Positions 16,713 to 26,400 of a stretch of DNA of 37,863 bases are shown piece after piece. Below the pieces are notes generated by a model. It searched no databases. It had not been told where the DNA came from and was given only the letters and a program-made list of their open reading frames with translations. The translations under genes were made by a program, and so were the position numbers. Position 1 is the stretch's first letter. Every line of letters starts with the position of its first letter. Source of the stretch: Chromatiaceae bacterium. Its GTDB lineage: Bacteria > Pseudomonadota > Gammaproteobacteria > Chromatiales > Chromatiaceae. The DNA lies in NCBI GenBank assembly GCA_013426805.1, contig JACDZG010000070.1, forward strand, positions 1 through 37,863, in the 5' to 3' direction.

Positions 16713-17930
16713 GTGGCTGCGTTGCTGCGTGTGCTGTTGAACGATCTGCCGGTCGGCACGCTGACCCGGGAGCGCAGCGACGGCTGCGCATTCCGGCTGC
16801 TCGAATCCTACAAACAGGCCTACCCGAGGCTCGTACTGGGCCAGGCTTTTCTTGATGATCTCGATCAGGTGCAGCGCACCCGCTCGAAAGTCCCGCCGTG
16901 GTTTTCCAACCTCCTGCCGGAAGGACCCTTACGCGCGCTGGTCGCGCAACGCGCCGGCGTCCTCGCCTCCCGCGAATTTTTTCTGCTCCGACATTTGGGG
17001 GAGGATCTGCCGGGCGCGGTAAGGATCGTCGCTGATCCGTCGGCAAGTGAGCGCGAGGAGACGGACCTGCTTGACGCGGAGCCGAGCGAAGCGGATGGCG
17101 ATTCCTGGCATTTTTCGTTGGCGGGGGTACAACTGAAATTCTCCGCCCGCCGCAGCGAGCGTGGGTTCACGATCCCCGTCAGTGGGCGTGGCGGCGACTG
17201 GATCGCCAAGCTCCCGGACAGCCGCTACCCCGGGGTGCCGGAAAATGAATACGCCAGCATGCGGTGGGCTGAGGCCTGCGGAATCCCGATCCCCGAGCTG
17301 GAACTGGTCGATGTGGCGGACATCACGGGCTTACCCGATGCGGTCGGAACCTTTCACGAACGCCGGGTGCTGGCGGTGCGGCGTTTCGATCGCCGCGCCG
17401 ATGGCAGCCGCATCCATATGGAGGACTTCGCGCAGATCCTCGGGCTCTATCCAGAGGAGAAATACAAGAAATTCAATTATGAGACCTTGGCGAGGGTGAT
17501 CTGGTCACTGGCCGGGGAGGAGGGGTTGGCGGCATTCCTGCTGCGCCTCGTTTTCATGGTGGCCTCCGGTAACGGCGATGCCCACCATAAAAACTGGACC
17601 TTGCTCTATTCGGACGGCGTTCGGGCGGAGTTGTCACCGGCCTACGATCAGGTCGCGACCATTCCCTATAAAGCGGACGATACTCTGGCACTCAATCTCG
17701 CTAAGTCAAAACGCTGGGAGGATGTGACCTTTGAATCTTTTCAGCGGATGGCCCGCAAAATCGGCGCTGATCCGGCGTGGCTGGCCGAGCGCGTGCGCAC
17801 TGCGGTGGGCCGGGTCGTCGATGCCTGGAACGCGACGGGTGCCGAGTTTGGTTATGACCGCGCCACGCGCGCGGTCCTGGTCGGACACATGAAGCGAATT
17901 CCCCTGCTGCGCGGCGACTCGCGCGCTTGA
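16713..17930 (+). CDS. HipA-type serine/threonine kinase toxin
   Basis: A 405-residue kinase of the HipA family, normal in length. The N-terminal subdomain has VLLNDLPVGTLTRE and WFSNLLPEGPLR. The kinase part starts at HFSLAGVQLKFS (135-142, Lys142), then WIAKLPDSRYPGVPENEYASM, VRRFDRR, MEDFAQILG, and the catalytic GNGDAHHKN (Asp289, Asn294) and AYDQV (Asp312, metal). HipA kinases phosphorylate targets such as Glu-tRNA synthetase and cause dormancy; they are normally held by a HipB DNA-binding antitoxin. Here no small helix-turn-helix gene is adjacent. Instead the gene abuts a DUF262 gene with zero spacing and begins with GTG. All catalytic residues are present. Confidence 0.9.
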   Translation: MAALLRVLLNDLPVGTLTRERSDGCAFRLLESYKQAYPRLVLGQAFLDDLDQVQRTRSKVPPWFSNLLPEGPLRALVAQRAGVLASREFFLLRHLGEDLPGAVRIVADPSASEREETDLLDAEPSEADGDSWHFSLAGVQLKFSARRSERGFTIPVSGRGGDWIAKLPDSRYPGVPENEYASMRWAEACGIPIPELELVDVADITGLPDAVGTFHERRVLAVRRFDRRADGSRIHMEDFAQILGLYPEEKYKKFNYETLARVIWSLAGEEGLAAFLLRLVFMVASGNGDAHHKNWTLLYSDGVRAELSPAYDQVATIPYKADDTLALNLAKSKRWEDVTFESFQRMARKIGADPAWLAERVRTAVGRVVDAWNATGAEFGYDRATRAVLVGHMKRIPLLRGDSRA

Positions 17931-17934
17931 AATC

Positions 17935-18489
17935 TCAGGTCTCTTGTCCCTCCTGCGCCTCGACCGTCGCAACGAAACCGAGCAGAGCGGCCACTCTCTC
18001 ACGTGCTGGTCCATTCAGATTGGTGCCGTAGTGAGGGTCATAGTGTTCACAGTCATCGGCCGCCAACCGATAGCCGTCAGTCGGCCTGGTCCGCTGCCCC
18101 AGGTACAAGTCGAGACCTTCTTCGACCAGGAGCAGATTCCGGTTCCGGATGATCCGCACCGGCGTTCCGCGAATGTATTGCACGGTGTTCTGGAAGGCCG
18201 CAAGACGACGGTGCAGTGTCTCGGCGGCCGTCCAGCCGGGTCTCGGCTCGGACAGGGGGCGCTCGGTCAACAGGGTGCGCGCCTGCGCGAACAAGTCTGC
18301 GGCCTCTCCCTCGGCCCCTTCGCCGCGGGCGGCAGCTCGCTCCGCGACCCAGAGCCCGAAGGCGCGCAGGCGTTTGGGGTGGTATTCGAACCATTTCTTC
18401 AGCACCGTGAGGCGCAGGACATCGGCCTGTCCGGTGCGGTCGATCTCAGCGATGATCGCGGCGAGTCGGTCTTGAACGCGTGATGGCAT
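17935..18489 (-). CDS. Unrecognised 184-residue protein
   Basis: No known domain is recognised. The protein is charged, soluble and mostly helical at first (MPSRVQDRLAAIIAEIDRTG, then LTVLKKWFEYHPKRLRAFG and WVAERAAARGEGAEGEAADL). A more beta-type second half follows (TPVRIIRNRNLLLVEEGLDL, then LAADDCEHYDPHYGTNLNGP). No signal or membrane segment is seen. The start at 18489 is set at the first Met of the conserved-looking part; the upstream frame is Arg/His-rich and unlikely to be coding. It converges with the HipA gene (four bases apart) and lies downstream of the WGR gene on the same strand. Confidence 0.65.
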   Translation of the reverse strand: MPSRVQDRLAAIIAEIDRTGQADVLRLTVLKKWFEYHPKRLRAFGLWVAERAAARGEGAEGEAADLFAQARTLLTERPLSEPRPGWTAAETLHRRLAAFQNTVQYIRGTPVRIIRNRNLLLVEEGLDLYLGQRTRPTDGYRLAADDCEHYDPHYGTNLNGPARERVAALLGFVATVEAQEGQET

Positions 18490-18702
18490 TGATTGTGTTC
18501 CTGCAAAACGGACTGACAGCGCATCCGCCCGCGCGGACCTTCCACAGTCACTGTGACCGTTTCTGTGGATAGCCTGTGCCCAAGACGGGTGCAACCTTGA
18601 TCAGCCAGTCGGTTAGCAGGGCCGGTCAATGATTGATCGCCCACGAGCCGGATCGCAGCGCGGCGCGTGCGATGCCGCCGCTTGCGTGATGAGAGCCTGG
18701 GC

Positions 18703-18927
18703 TCAGGACCCATCGACGAGCAGATAACCGCGCTGGCGGCGGCGCTTGCTGATCGCTGCGAGGCGGGCGAGGCCCGCCTCGTAGGACTGCACACCGGAGC
18801 TGTACATCCGGCCGCGGTGCGAGCCCAGGCTGCCCCAGACCGTGATCAGGGTCCAGTCGCCGAACAGGTCGCGGATCAGGTGCGCCTGGTAGTAACGGGC
18901 CTTTTCCTGGTGAATCCAGCGATACAT
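18703..18927 (-). CDS. Small WGR-domain protein
   Basis: A 74-residue protein consisting of a single WGR domain. YYQAHLIRDLFGDWTLITVW leads into the W-G-x-x-G core (VWGSLGSHRGRM), then helix SYEAGLARLAAISKRRRQRGY. WGR domains bind nucleic acid and occur in PARPs, MolR-type regulators and stand-alone bacterial proteins. The length is typical of the stand-alone form. The 213 bases between it and the next minus-strand gene hold no recognisable feature. Confidence 0.82.
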   Translation of the reverse strand: MYRWIHQEKARYYQAHLIRDLFGDWTLITVWGSLGSHRGRMYSSGVQSYEAGLARLAAISKRRRQRGYLLVDGS

Positions 18928-19154
18928 CGGGGGGTCACTTCATTGCTGTTGGCGATCGGAGACGCGGGTGATCAGGACGCTTGCCGCGGGTGTCGCGCGC
19001 CCGGCCGGCATCCGCGCTCCCGCCCCGCGTCCTGGATGGTATCATTCGACCTTCCTAAGCCTGTCATTCCGCCCTGATTCTAACTGAATCAAGGCGTCGC
19101 GGCAGTATCCTTGTGTCGTTTTCCCTGTCTGTTCCTGAATTCACGAGACCCCGC

Positions 19155-20723
19155 ATGACCGAATCCCCTCGTACTGTCCGCATCATGGATACCACGCTGC
19201 GTGACGGCGAACAGACTCAGGGGGTGTCCTTTTCCCCGGACGAGAAGACCAATATCGCCAAGGTCCTGTTGGATCTGGTGCGGGTGGACCGCATCGAGGT
19301 CGCCTCGGCCCGGGTCTCCCCTGGTGAGCTGGACGCGGTCGCCAACATTGTCGACTGGGCGGCGCGCCGCGGGCTGGCCGAGCGGGTGGAAGTGCTGGGT
19401 TTTGTCGACGGCGGGCGCAGCGTGGACTGGATCGCGCGGGCGGGCGGACGGGTGCTCAATCTGCTGGCCAAGGGCAGTGAAAAACACTGCGTGGGCCAGC
19501 TTGGCAAGACGCTGGACACGCACGCCGCGGACGTGCGCGAGACGGTCGGTCTGGCGCTGGCGCGGGGGCTGAAGGTCAACTGCTACCTGGAAGACTGGTC
19601 CAATGGCTACCAGGACAAACCGGCCTATGTCTATGGCCTGGTCGAGCGGCTGGCGGACGTGGGCATCGCGCACTTCATGCTCCCCGACACCCTGGGGGTA
19701 ATGACGCCGGAGCGGGTCTTCTGTGCCATGAGCGACATGATTCTGCGCTTTCCGGAGCTGCTGTTCGATTTCCACCCCCATAACGACTATGGACTGGGCA
19801 CCGCCAATTGCCTGGCCGCCGCCCAGGCGGGCGTCGCGACCGTGCACTGCACCGTGAATTGCCTGGGCGAGCGAGCCGGCAATGCCTCGTTGGCCGAGGT
19901 TGCCGTCAACCTGCGCGATCAGCTCGGTTTCGAGATCGGGATCGACGAGACTCATCTGGCGCGGGTCAGCGAACTGGTGGAGTATTTCTCCGGCAAACGG
20001 GTCGCCGACAACGCGCCGATCGTCGGCGCCGATGTTTTCACCCAGACCGCGGGCATTCATGCCGACGGGGACAAGAAGGGCAGCCTCTACCACACCCGGC
20101 TCTCGCCGGAGCGCTTCGCCCGGCGGCGCAAATACGCCCTGGGCAAGCTCGCGGGCAAGGCGTCCCTGGCCAAGAATCTGGAGCGCCTGGATATCAGTCT
20201 GTCCGAGGAGAACCAGCGCCGGGTGCTGGCCCGCATCGTCGAGTTGGGCGACTCCAAGAAGACCATCACCGCCGAGGATCTGCCGTTCATCATCGCCGAG
20301 GTGCTGGACAGCAAGGATTACAACCACGCGCAGTTGCTGGCCTGTAATGTCTCATCAAGCCTTGAGTTGGAGTCCACGGCCAGCATCAAGATTTGTCTGG
20401 GTGACGAGGTGATGAACGCGGCGGGGAGCGGCAACGGCGCCTTCGATGCCTTTATCAATGCGCTGACCAAGCCGTTGAAGCGGAACGGGATCACTCTGCC
20501 GGAACTCAAGGACTATGAGGTGCGTATCCCCAAGGGCGGGCGCGCCGATGCGCTGACCGAGTGCATCATCACCTGGGACACCGAGCGCGGCAGCATCAAG
20601 ACCCGCGGCGTCCATGCCAACCAGGTCTTCGCCGCCATCGCGGCCACCATGCGGATGCTCAATATCCTGATGCACGGGGCCGCGGCGGAACGCCAGTCGG
20701 AGGTGCCGGAGGCGGTGGTCTGA
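19155..20723 (+). CDS. Isopropylmalate/homocitrate/citramalate synthase family enzyme
   Basis: A 522-residue TIM-barrel acyltransferase that condenses an acyl-CoA with a 2-oxo acid. It has the catalytic IMDTTLRDGEQTQGVSFS near the start, the metal-binding FHPHNDYGLGTANCLAAAQAG, and VHCTVNCLGERAGNASLAEV, followed by the LeuA-type linker (GIHADGDKKGSLY) and a C-terminal regulatory domain with AAGSGNGAFDAF. The DRIEVASARVSPGE segment after strand two differs from classic LeuA, so the 2-oxo substrate is not certain. No leuBCD or nif genes lie near. The ATG at 19155 (MTESPRTVRIMD) is preferred over an upstream in-frame start at 19113. Confidence 0.82.
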   Translation: MTESPRTVRIMDTTLRDGEQTQGVSFSPDEKTNIAKVLLDLVRVDRIEVASARVSPGELDAVANIVDWAARRGLAERVEVLGFVDGGRSVDWIARAGGRVLNLLAKGSEKHCVGQLGKTLDTHAADVRETVGLALARGLKVNCYLEDWSNGYQDKPAYVYGLVERLADVGIAHFMLPDTLGVMTPERVFCAMSDMILRFPELLFDFHPHNDYGLGTANCLAAAQAGVATVHCTVNCLGERAGNASLAEVAVNLRDQLGFEIGIDETHLARVSELVEYFSGKRVADNAPIVGADVFTQTAGIHADGDKKGSLYHTRLSPERFARRRKYALGKLAGKASLAKNLERLDISLSEENQRRVLARIVELGDSKKTITAEDLPFIIAEVLDSKDYNHAQLLACNVSSSLELESTASIKICLGDEVMNAAGSGNGAFDAFINALTKPLKRNGITLPELKDYEVRIPKGGRADALTECIITWDTERGSIKTRGVHANQVFAAIAATMRMLNILMHGAAAERQSEVPEAVV

Positions 20724-20814
20724 ACCAGGGCGGCTGCTTCGTCGTTGAAACGTCTGGAGCGAGGGGCCGGTTTTCAGTTTGAACGGCAACCGCCTTGGGA
20801 GCGCTGGTACACGC

Positions 20815-21012
20815 ATGTTAGTTAAAGAAGAAGACGCCAAACGGTTCTTTTGTCCGGTCGTCTCCGGTGCCCAGCAGCACATTGTCTGCAAAGGTTCGCA
20901 CTGCATGGCCTGGCGCTGGGCGGCCGGTGCCGCGCGGTCCCCCCGGGCGCCTGACCATGAGCAATTAGGGTACTGCGGTTTGGCCGGTACCATCACCAAC
21001 CCGCCGGTCTGA
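20815..21012 (+). CDS. Small Cys/Trp-rich protein (CMAWRW...YCGLAG type)
   Basis: A 65-residue protein opening MLVKEEDAKRFFCPVV, with HIVCKGSHCMAWRW in the middle and LGYCGLAG near the end. Four cysteines (FFCP, VCKG, SHCMAW, YCGL) could bind a metal. This layout matches small uncharacterised proteins that I recall from bacteria and phages; their function is unknown. The coding case rests on the conserved pattern; the ribosome site is weak. It sits alone between the LeuA-like gene and convergent sirB1. Confidence 0.6.
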   Translation: MLVKEEDAKRFFCPVVSGAQQHIVCKGSHCMAWRWAAGAARSPRAPDHEQLGYCGLAGTITNPPV

Positions 21013-21098
21013 TCGACGTCTTGCCGTCGTTTCCAGCGGCCGGATTCGTCCCTCAGCGCCTGACCGTGAAAGCCAGGCCGCGCTCACCGGAGACATCC

Positions 21099-21938
21099 TC
21101 AGTGCACCCGTACTCCCGCCGCCTCCAACTCCGCGAGGACCGGCATCAGTTCCGCAATTTCCGCCGCGTCGTCGCTGACCTGGAAATAGCGGCGCAGGTC
21201 AGCCGCGGCGGCCGGGGTATAGCCCAGTTCGCGGTAGATCAGGCCGCGGTCGCGCAGGTCATCGGGCGAGTCCGGCTGCAGGGCCAGGAGTCCATCGACC
21301 GCGATCAGTGCCTGTCCCAGGTCACCGTCGCGCAGGAAGATCACCTTCAAGTTGGCCAGCATTCGCACCAGGATCTCCCTCCGGGTGGCCGGCCGCAATA
21401 GCGCCGGATTGGCCGCGACCGTCACGGCCCCGCAGCCGTAGACATCGTCCAGGCGGCGGTCCAGATCCTCCAGATCGAGTGAGGCGCCGCGGCTGAAAGG
21501 GTCCAGGACCAGCATCGCGTCCCCGGCCGCGACCCGCACCAGGAAGTGGCCCGGAAAGCCGACCCCGAAGGCCGGTATTCCAACCTGATGCGCCACTTCC
21601 ACATAGATCAGCGACAGACTGATGGGGATGCCGGTGCGCCGTTCCAGTACCTGATCCAGGAAGCTGTTGCGGGGGTCGTAGAAGTCCTCCAGATTGCCGC
21701 CGAATCCCTCCTGGTCGAACAGAAAGCGGTTGAGTGCCCGCACCCGGTACGTCAGGTCCGCATCACGCGGCACGCTGGAGACCGCGGCGATGCAGAGGCT
21801 TTCAAACCGGCGCAGCGACCGGTCGGCATCCAATGTCGGCTGGAACAGACGGCTGATCGCCAGCGCGGCGCGCGGGAGATCGATTGCCGCATCCGGGAGT
21901 TGGGCCAACCGGGTGAGTTCTGCTTGGGCTCGCTGCAT
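21099..21938 (-). CDS. sirB1: SirB1 family protein (transglutaminase-like with TPR)
   Basis: A 279-residue protein of the SirB1 family. The transglutaminase-like core is visible as YRVRALNRFLFDQEGFGGN, YDPRNSFLDQVLERRTGIPI, LSLIYVEVAHQVGIPAFGVG and FPGHFLVRV. A helical TPR-type C-terminus follows (ALIAVDGLLALQPDSPDDL, DRGLIYRELGY). The classical Cys of transglutaminases is not evident, as is common in this family. The biochemical role is unknown. A good AGGAG ribosome site (complement of 21944-21948) precedes the ATG. Confidence 0.9.
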   Translation of the reverse strand: MQRAQAELTRLAQLPDAAIDLPRAALAISRLFQPTLDADRSLRRFESLCIAAVSSVPRDADLTYRVRALNRFLFDQEGFGGNLEDFYDPRNSFLDQVLERRTGIPISLSLIYVEVAHQVGIPAFGVGFPGHFLVRVAAGDAMLVLDPFSRGASLDLEDLDRRLDDVYGCGAVTVAANPALLRPATRREILVRMLANLKVIFLRDGDLGQALIAVDGLLALQPDSPDDLRDRGLIYRELGYTPAAAADLRRYFQVSDDAAEIAELMPVLAELEAAGVRVH

Positions 21939-22285
21939 CGTGATCTCCTGGCTGCTGTGGTAAGGCGATTTCCGTCGAATCCTATACTATCCCGCTCGTC
22001 TTTTCGCCCGCCGTGCGCGTCGCTCCGACCGTCATATCGCCCTGCTATGCTCCGATCTGTGCTCGTTGACGGCAAACGAAAATCCTTCGCGATCCGCTAC
22101 AGGATTTTCCGGCATTCGCCGAAGCCCCGACAGTGCATCCGCTGAAGCGTTCCGTCAACCCATGGGCGAAACGTGTCCGGCGCGCAGTTCAGCCGCGACT
22201 GCCGCGGATGGGATACCCCAAGGCCCCGGCTCGGTATACTGTGTTCCGGTCCAAATCTCACGAACCAGACGATCCCAATTCAACC
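21939..22285. other. Intergenic region between divergent sirB1 and cysZ-J
   Basis: About 347 bases with no supported gene. Promoters for both flanking genes are expected here. On the minus strand a TATAGG-like -10 (around 21981-21986) could serve sirB1. A TTGACG at about 22065 could be a -35 facing right, but no good -10 follows. An open frame continues upstream of the cysZ-J start, yet it encodes Arg/Pro-rich sequence without similarity. Confidence 0.5.
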
Positions 22286-23476
22286 ATGTCCGTCAACCCT
22301 GTCTCCGGTGCCGGCTATCTGTTCCAGGGCATCAGGCTCATCACCCGCCCAGGCCTGCGGCGCTTCGTCATCGTGCCTTTATTGATCAACATCCTCGTGT
22401 TCTCGGCCGGTATCGCCGCCGGGGTCTCCTGGTTCGAGGGCTTCGTCACCTGGATGGACGCGCGCGTTCCCAGTTGGCTGCAGTGGCTCGACTGGATCCT
22501 CTGGCCGGTCTTCGTGCTGCTGCTCCTGGTGCTGGTGTTCTACGGGTTTGCCCTGGTAGCGAACCTGATCGCCGCACCCTTCAACAGCCTGCTGGCGGAG
22601 AAAGTCGAACTGCTGCTCACCGGACGGCCGCTGGAGCAGGGCGGTGGGGTACCGCAGATGCTGAAGGAACTGATTCCGACCCTGTGGGACGAGACCAAGA
22701 AGATCCTCTATGCCGTGCTGCTCGCCATCCCGTTCCTGCTGCTGCTGTTCGTGCCGCTGGTGGGGCCAATCCTCTGGTTCCTCTATACCGCCTGGATCAT
22801 GGCGGTGCAGTACACGGACTATCCTATGGGCAACAACGGGCTGAAATTCCGCGAGCAGCGCCGACGGCTGCGCGAGCGGCGCACCCTGAGTTTGGGGTTC
22901 GGTGCCGCGACGGTCGGCGTCAGCATGGTCCCGGTGCTCAACTTCATCGTGATGCCCAGCGCGGTGGCGGGTGCGACCGCCCTGTGGGTGCGCGAACTCA
23001 AAGGGTCGCCCAACTACCAGGGCGCGCACGAATCGCGGGTGGCGACCCGCGGCGTGTTGCTGGTCATCGATCAACTCTCCGGACACATGCGCGGCGAGTT
23101 CCTGACCGGACCCTTCAGCGGACTGCCCCTGGAGCGGGTTTCGACTCAGGACCTGATCGATCTCCTGGCGCAGTGGTATGCCGGTGACCTCGCCTCGGCC
23201 GAAGCCCTGGAAGTCTACCTGGAGCGTGAGCGCGAGCAGCCGGTGCGTCGGCCGACGCCCGCGCAGCGTGCGGATGCTCCCAAGCCGACGGCGCTCCAGC
23301 ACATGCCGCAGGAAGAGGCGAGGGCGGTCCTCGGCTTGAGCCCGGGGGCCGGCCCGGCGGAGATTCGCGCCGCCCATCGGCGGCTGGTCCAGCGACTGCA
23401 CCCGGACCGGGGCGGCTCTGATTACCTGGCGGCGAAGATCAACGAGGCGAAGGATGTGCTGCTCGGTCAATCATGA
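22286..23476 (+). CDS. CysZ/EI24-like membrane protein fused to a J domain
   Basis: A 396-residue fusion. Residues 1-240 resemble CysZ/EI24: [20 protein letters not shown], a first membrane helix ([16 protein letters not shown]), [37 protein letters not shown], and a final helix near [18 protein letters not shown]. Residues about 255-325 match the linker of membrane J-proteins ([33 protein letters not shown]). Residues 335-396 are a J domain with His-Pro-Asp at 372-374 ([20 protein letters not shown]). J domains activate Hsp70/DnaK, here apparently at the inner face of the membrane. CysZ imports sulfate. The start MSVNPVSG is set at the family N-terminus. The 3' end overlaps the sensor kinase gene by 23 bases. 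Confidence 0.82.
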   Translation: MSVNPVSGAGYLFQGIRLITRPGLRRFVIVPLLINILVFSAGIAAGVSWFEGFVTWMDARVPSWLQWLDWILWPVFVLLLLVLVFYGFALVANLIAAPFNSLLAEKVELLLTGRPLEQGGGVPQMLKELIPTLWDETKKILYAVLLAIPFLLLLFVPLVGPILWFLYTAWIMAVQYTDYPMGNNGLKFREQRRRLRERRTLSLGFGAATVGVSMVPVLNFIVMPSAVAGATALWVRELKGSPNYQGAHESRVATRGVLLVIDQLSGHMRGEFLTGPFSGLPLERVSTQDLIDLLAQWYAGDLASAEALEVYLEREREQPVRRPTPAQRADAPKPTALQHMPQEEARAVLGLSPGAGPAEIRAAHRRLVQRLHPDRGGSDYLAAKINEAKDVLLGQS

Positions 23477-26400
23477 CGAGCGAACGCCCGCGCTGCGCCC
23501 GGCACCTGCAGCGTCTGCCTGCCCGTCAATTACCGAAGCACGCTGGGCCGGACTGCTGAAAGGCCACCCCGAGATCATGCTGGTGGCGCTCAGTCTGCTG
23601 GTCAGCCTGGCGGCCTGGTGGACTGCTGCACAATGGGAAGACGCCCGGCGCCGGGCAGTCTTCCGCGAGGACGCGCAAGCCTACGCCCGCGCCCTCGAGG
23701 TGGAATTTCAGAGCCTGGTCGCCAACGTCGAGTCGGTCGCCGATTTCTACGGCGCTTCGCCGGCGGTCTCTACAAGCGAGTTTGCACAGTTCACGCGGCC
23801 ACTCCTGCGGCGCAAGCCGACCATGCAGGCGATCGAATGGCTGCCCCGGGTACCGGCGTCCGAGCGCGTCGACTTCGAAGCCCAGGTGCGGGCGGAGGGC
23901 CTGGAGGGCTTTGCGATCCGCGAATGGTCGGCCTCGGGATTGCGTCCCGCGGGCCAGCGCCCCGTGTATTTCCCCGTCCATCGGTTGGAACCCTTGACCG
24001 GAAACTCGGCGGCCCTGGGCTTCGATCTCGGGTCTGAACCGCAGCGCCGCGCGGCCCTGGAGCAGGCCTGCAAGACGGGCCGGCCGGCGGCAACACCGCC
24101 TTTGACCCTGGTTCAGGAGACCGCCGACCAGCGGGGTTTGCTCATCTTTGTGCCGCGGCCCCCGGACGACACCGGGGGCGATGCCGCGCGGGATCGGTGC
24201 CAACGCCTGCGGGGTTTCGCGTTGGGGGTCGTCCGCGGGGGCGATCTCACGGAGCAGGTCCTGGCCGCGCTGCCGCCGCACGGGATCGACCTGGTGCTGC
24301 GCGACGCTGCCCTGGAGGGGGACCAGGGACTGTTCTATGTCCATTCGTCGCGGACCCGCACCTCCGGTTCCGCCCCCGATGCTGCCCACCTCGTTCGCGA
24401 CCCGCGGGCCTATACCGCGCGGCTCGCGGTGGCGGATCGGACCTTGGCCCTGTGGGCGGTGCCGCGTCCCGGCGCCTACCCGATGGGCGCCTGGCCCGCC
24501 GTCCTGCTGGGGTTGATGCTGGCGGTCAGCCTCGTGTCGGCAACCCTGCTGTGGCAGCGGCGGCGCTCGACGCGGCAGGTGCGGGAGCGTGAGGACCTGT
24601 TCCGCCTGTTCATGGATCACAACGCCGCGGTGACCTGGGTCAAGGATGAGCACGGCCGCTACATGTATATCAACAAGTCGTACGAGCGAAGCTTCGGTAT
24701 ACGCCCGGATGACTGCCTGGGCAAGACCGACTTCGCGATCTGGCCGGCGGACCTGGCCGCCCGATTTCAGGCGCACGATCAGGCCGCGCTCGAGCAGGAC
24801 CGACCCGTGGAAACCAATCACCTCGTGCCGACCGTCGACGGCCGGCTGCGCGAGTGGCAGTCGCTCGAAGTCCCCTTTCGGGATCAAGCGGGTCGTCGTT
24901 ATCTGGGTGGTATCGTCGTGGATGTCACCGAGCATAAACAGGCGGAGCTGGAACTGCGTCGTTACCAGCAGATCGTCGACACCTCCAGCGAGATGTTGCT
25001 CTTTATCGATCCGGATCGGCGCTTGCGGTTGGCCAATCCCGCGTATGCCGCCTTTTGCCGGTCAACCCCAGGGCAATTGCAGGGTCGCCTGGTGCGAGAG
25101 GTGGTGGGCGAGGATGCCTATGCGCGGATCGGTCCCCACCTGGAATCCGCGCTGGCCGGTCAGAGCGAGCGATTCAGCAAGCACGTCACCGGGGTCGACG
25201 GCCGGTGCCGCTACCTGGATTCGGATTACCGACCCTTCTGGAGTCACGATGGGCGCGTGCTCGGCGTCGTGGTGAGTATCCACGACCTGACCGAAGTCCG
25301 GGAGGCGCACACCGCCCTGGAGGATCAGCAGGCGCGCCTGGAGGAGCTGGTGGCGATCCGTACCGCGGCACTGCAGGCCTCCGAGACCAAGCTGCGCACC
25401 ATCTACGACCTGTTGCCCATCGGGATCGCCGTCACGGATGGGACCGGTCGCATCATCGACTGCAATCGGGCCGCGGAAGTCCTGCTGGGGATCGCCCGGG
25501 ATGAACACTTCCGAACCTATGATGGCGAGGCATTGACGATCATCCGTCCGGATGGGACGTCGATGCCGCCGCAGGAGTACGCCGACGTGCGTGCCGTGGC
25601 CGAGGGGCGGGCCGTCCGCGACCTGGAAATGGGCATCGTCCGGCCGGACGGCATCCGGTGGATCTCGGTCAATGCCATGCCCTACCCGCATTCGGACTAT
25701 GGGGTGGTCATCGCCTATGTCGACATCACCGCGCGCAAACAGGCCGCGGCCGACCTGTTGCAGGCGCGGGCCTTGGCCGAACAGGCAACACGCATGAAAT
25801 CCGAGTTCCTGGCCAATATGAGCCACGAGATCCGCACGCCCATGAATGCGGTGCTGGGCTTCTGCCATCTCCTGGAGCGGCAGCCGCTCGCCGCGGAGGC
25901 GCGCGACCTGGTCCTCAAGGTGCGCAACGCCAGCCGGTCGCTGCTGACTCTGATCAACGACATCCTGGACTTCTCCAAGATCGAGGCCGGACGCTTGGAG
26001 ATTCAGTCTGCGCCCTTTCGTCTGTTCGGGATGCTCGACGATCTGGCCGCCATCATGACCGCGGCCGCCAACGGCAAGCCGCTGGAACTGATCATGACCC
26101 CTCCGCCCGCCGGGTGTTGCGATCGCCTGATCGGCGATGCGGGACGCCTCCAGCAGGTGCTGGTCAATCTGCTCGGCAATGCCATCAAGTTCACCGAACG
26201 GGGAGAAGTCGAACTGCGCATTGAACTGGTGACGGCACCGGCGCGGGACGTCCGGCTGCGGTTCACGGTGCGCGATACCGGCATCGGGATCTCCACCGAC
26301 CATCAGGCGCAGGTCTTCGCCCCCTTTAGCCAGGCCGACAGCAGTATCAGTCGCCGCTTCGGCGGCACCGGCCTGGGCTTGGCCATCAGTCGGCAATTGG

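Noticed and set aside
22133-22285. N-terminal extension of the CysZ-J protein from an upstream ATG
   Set aside because: The added 51 residues are basic and unlike CysZ; the ATG at 22286 matches the family N-terminus.
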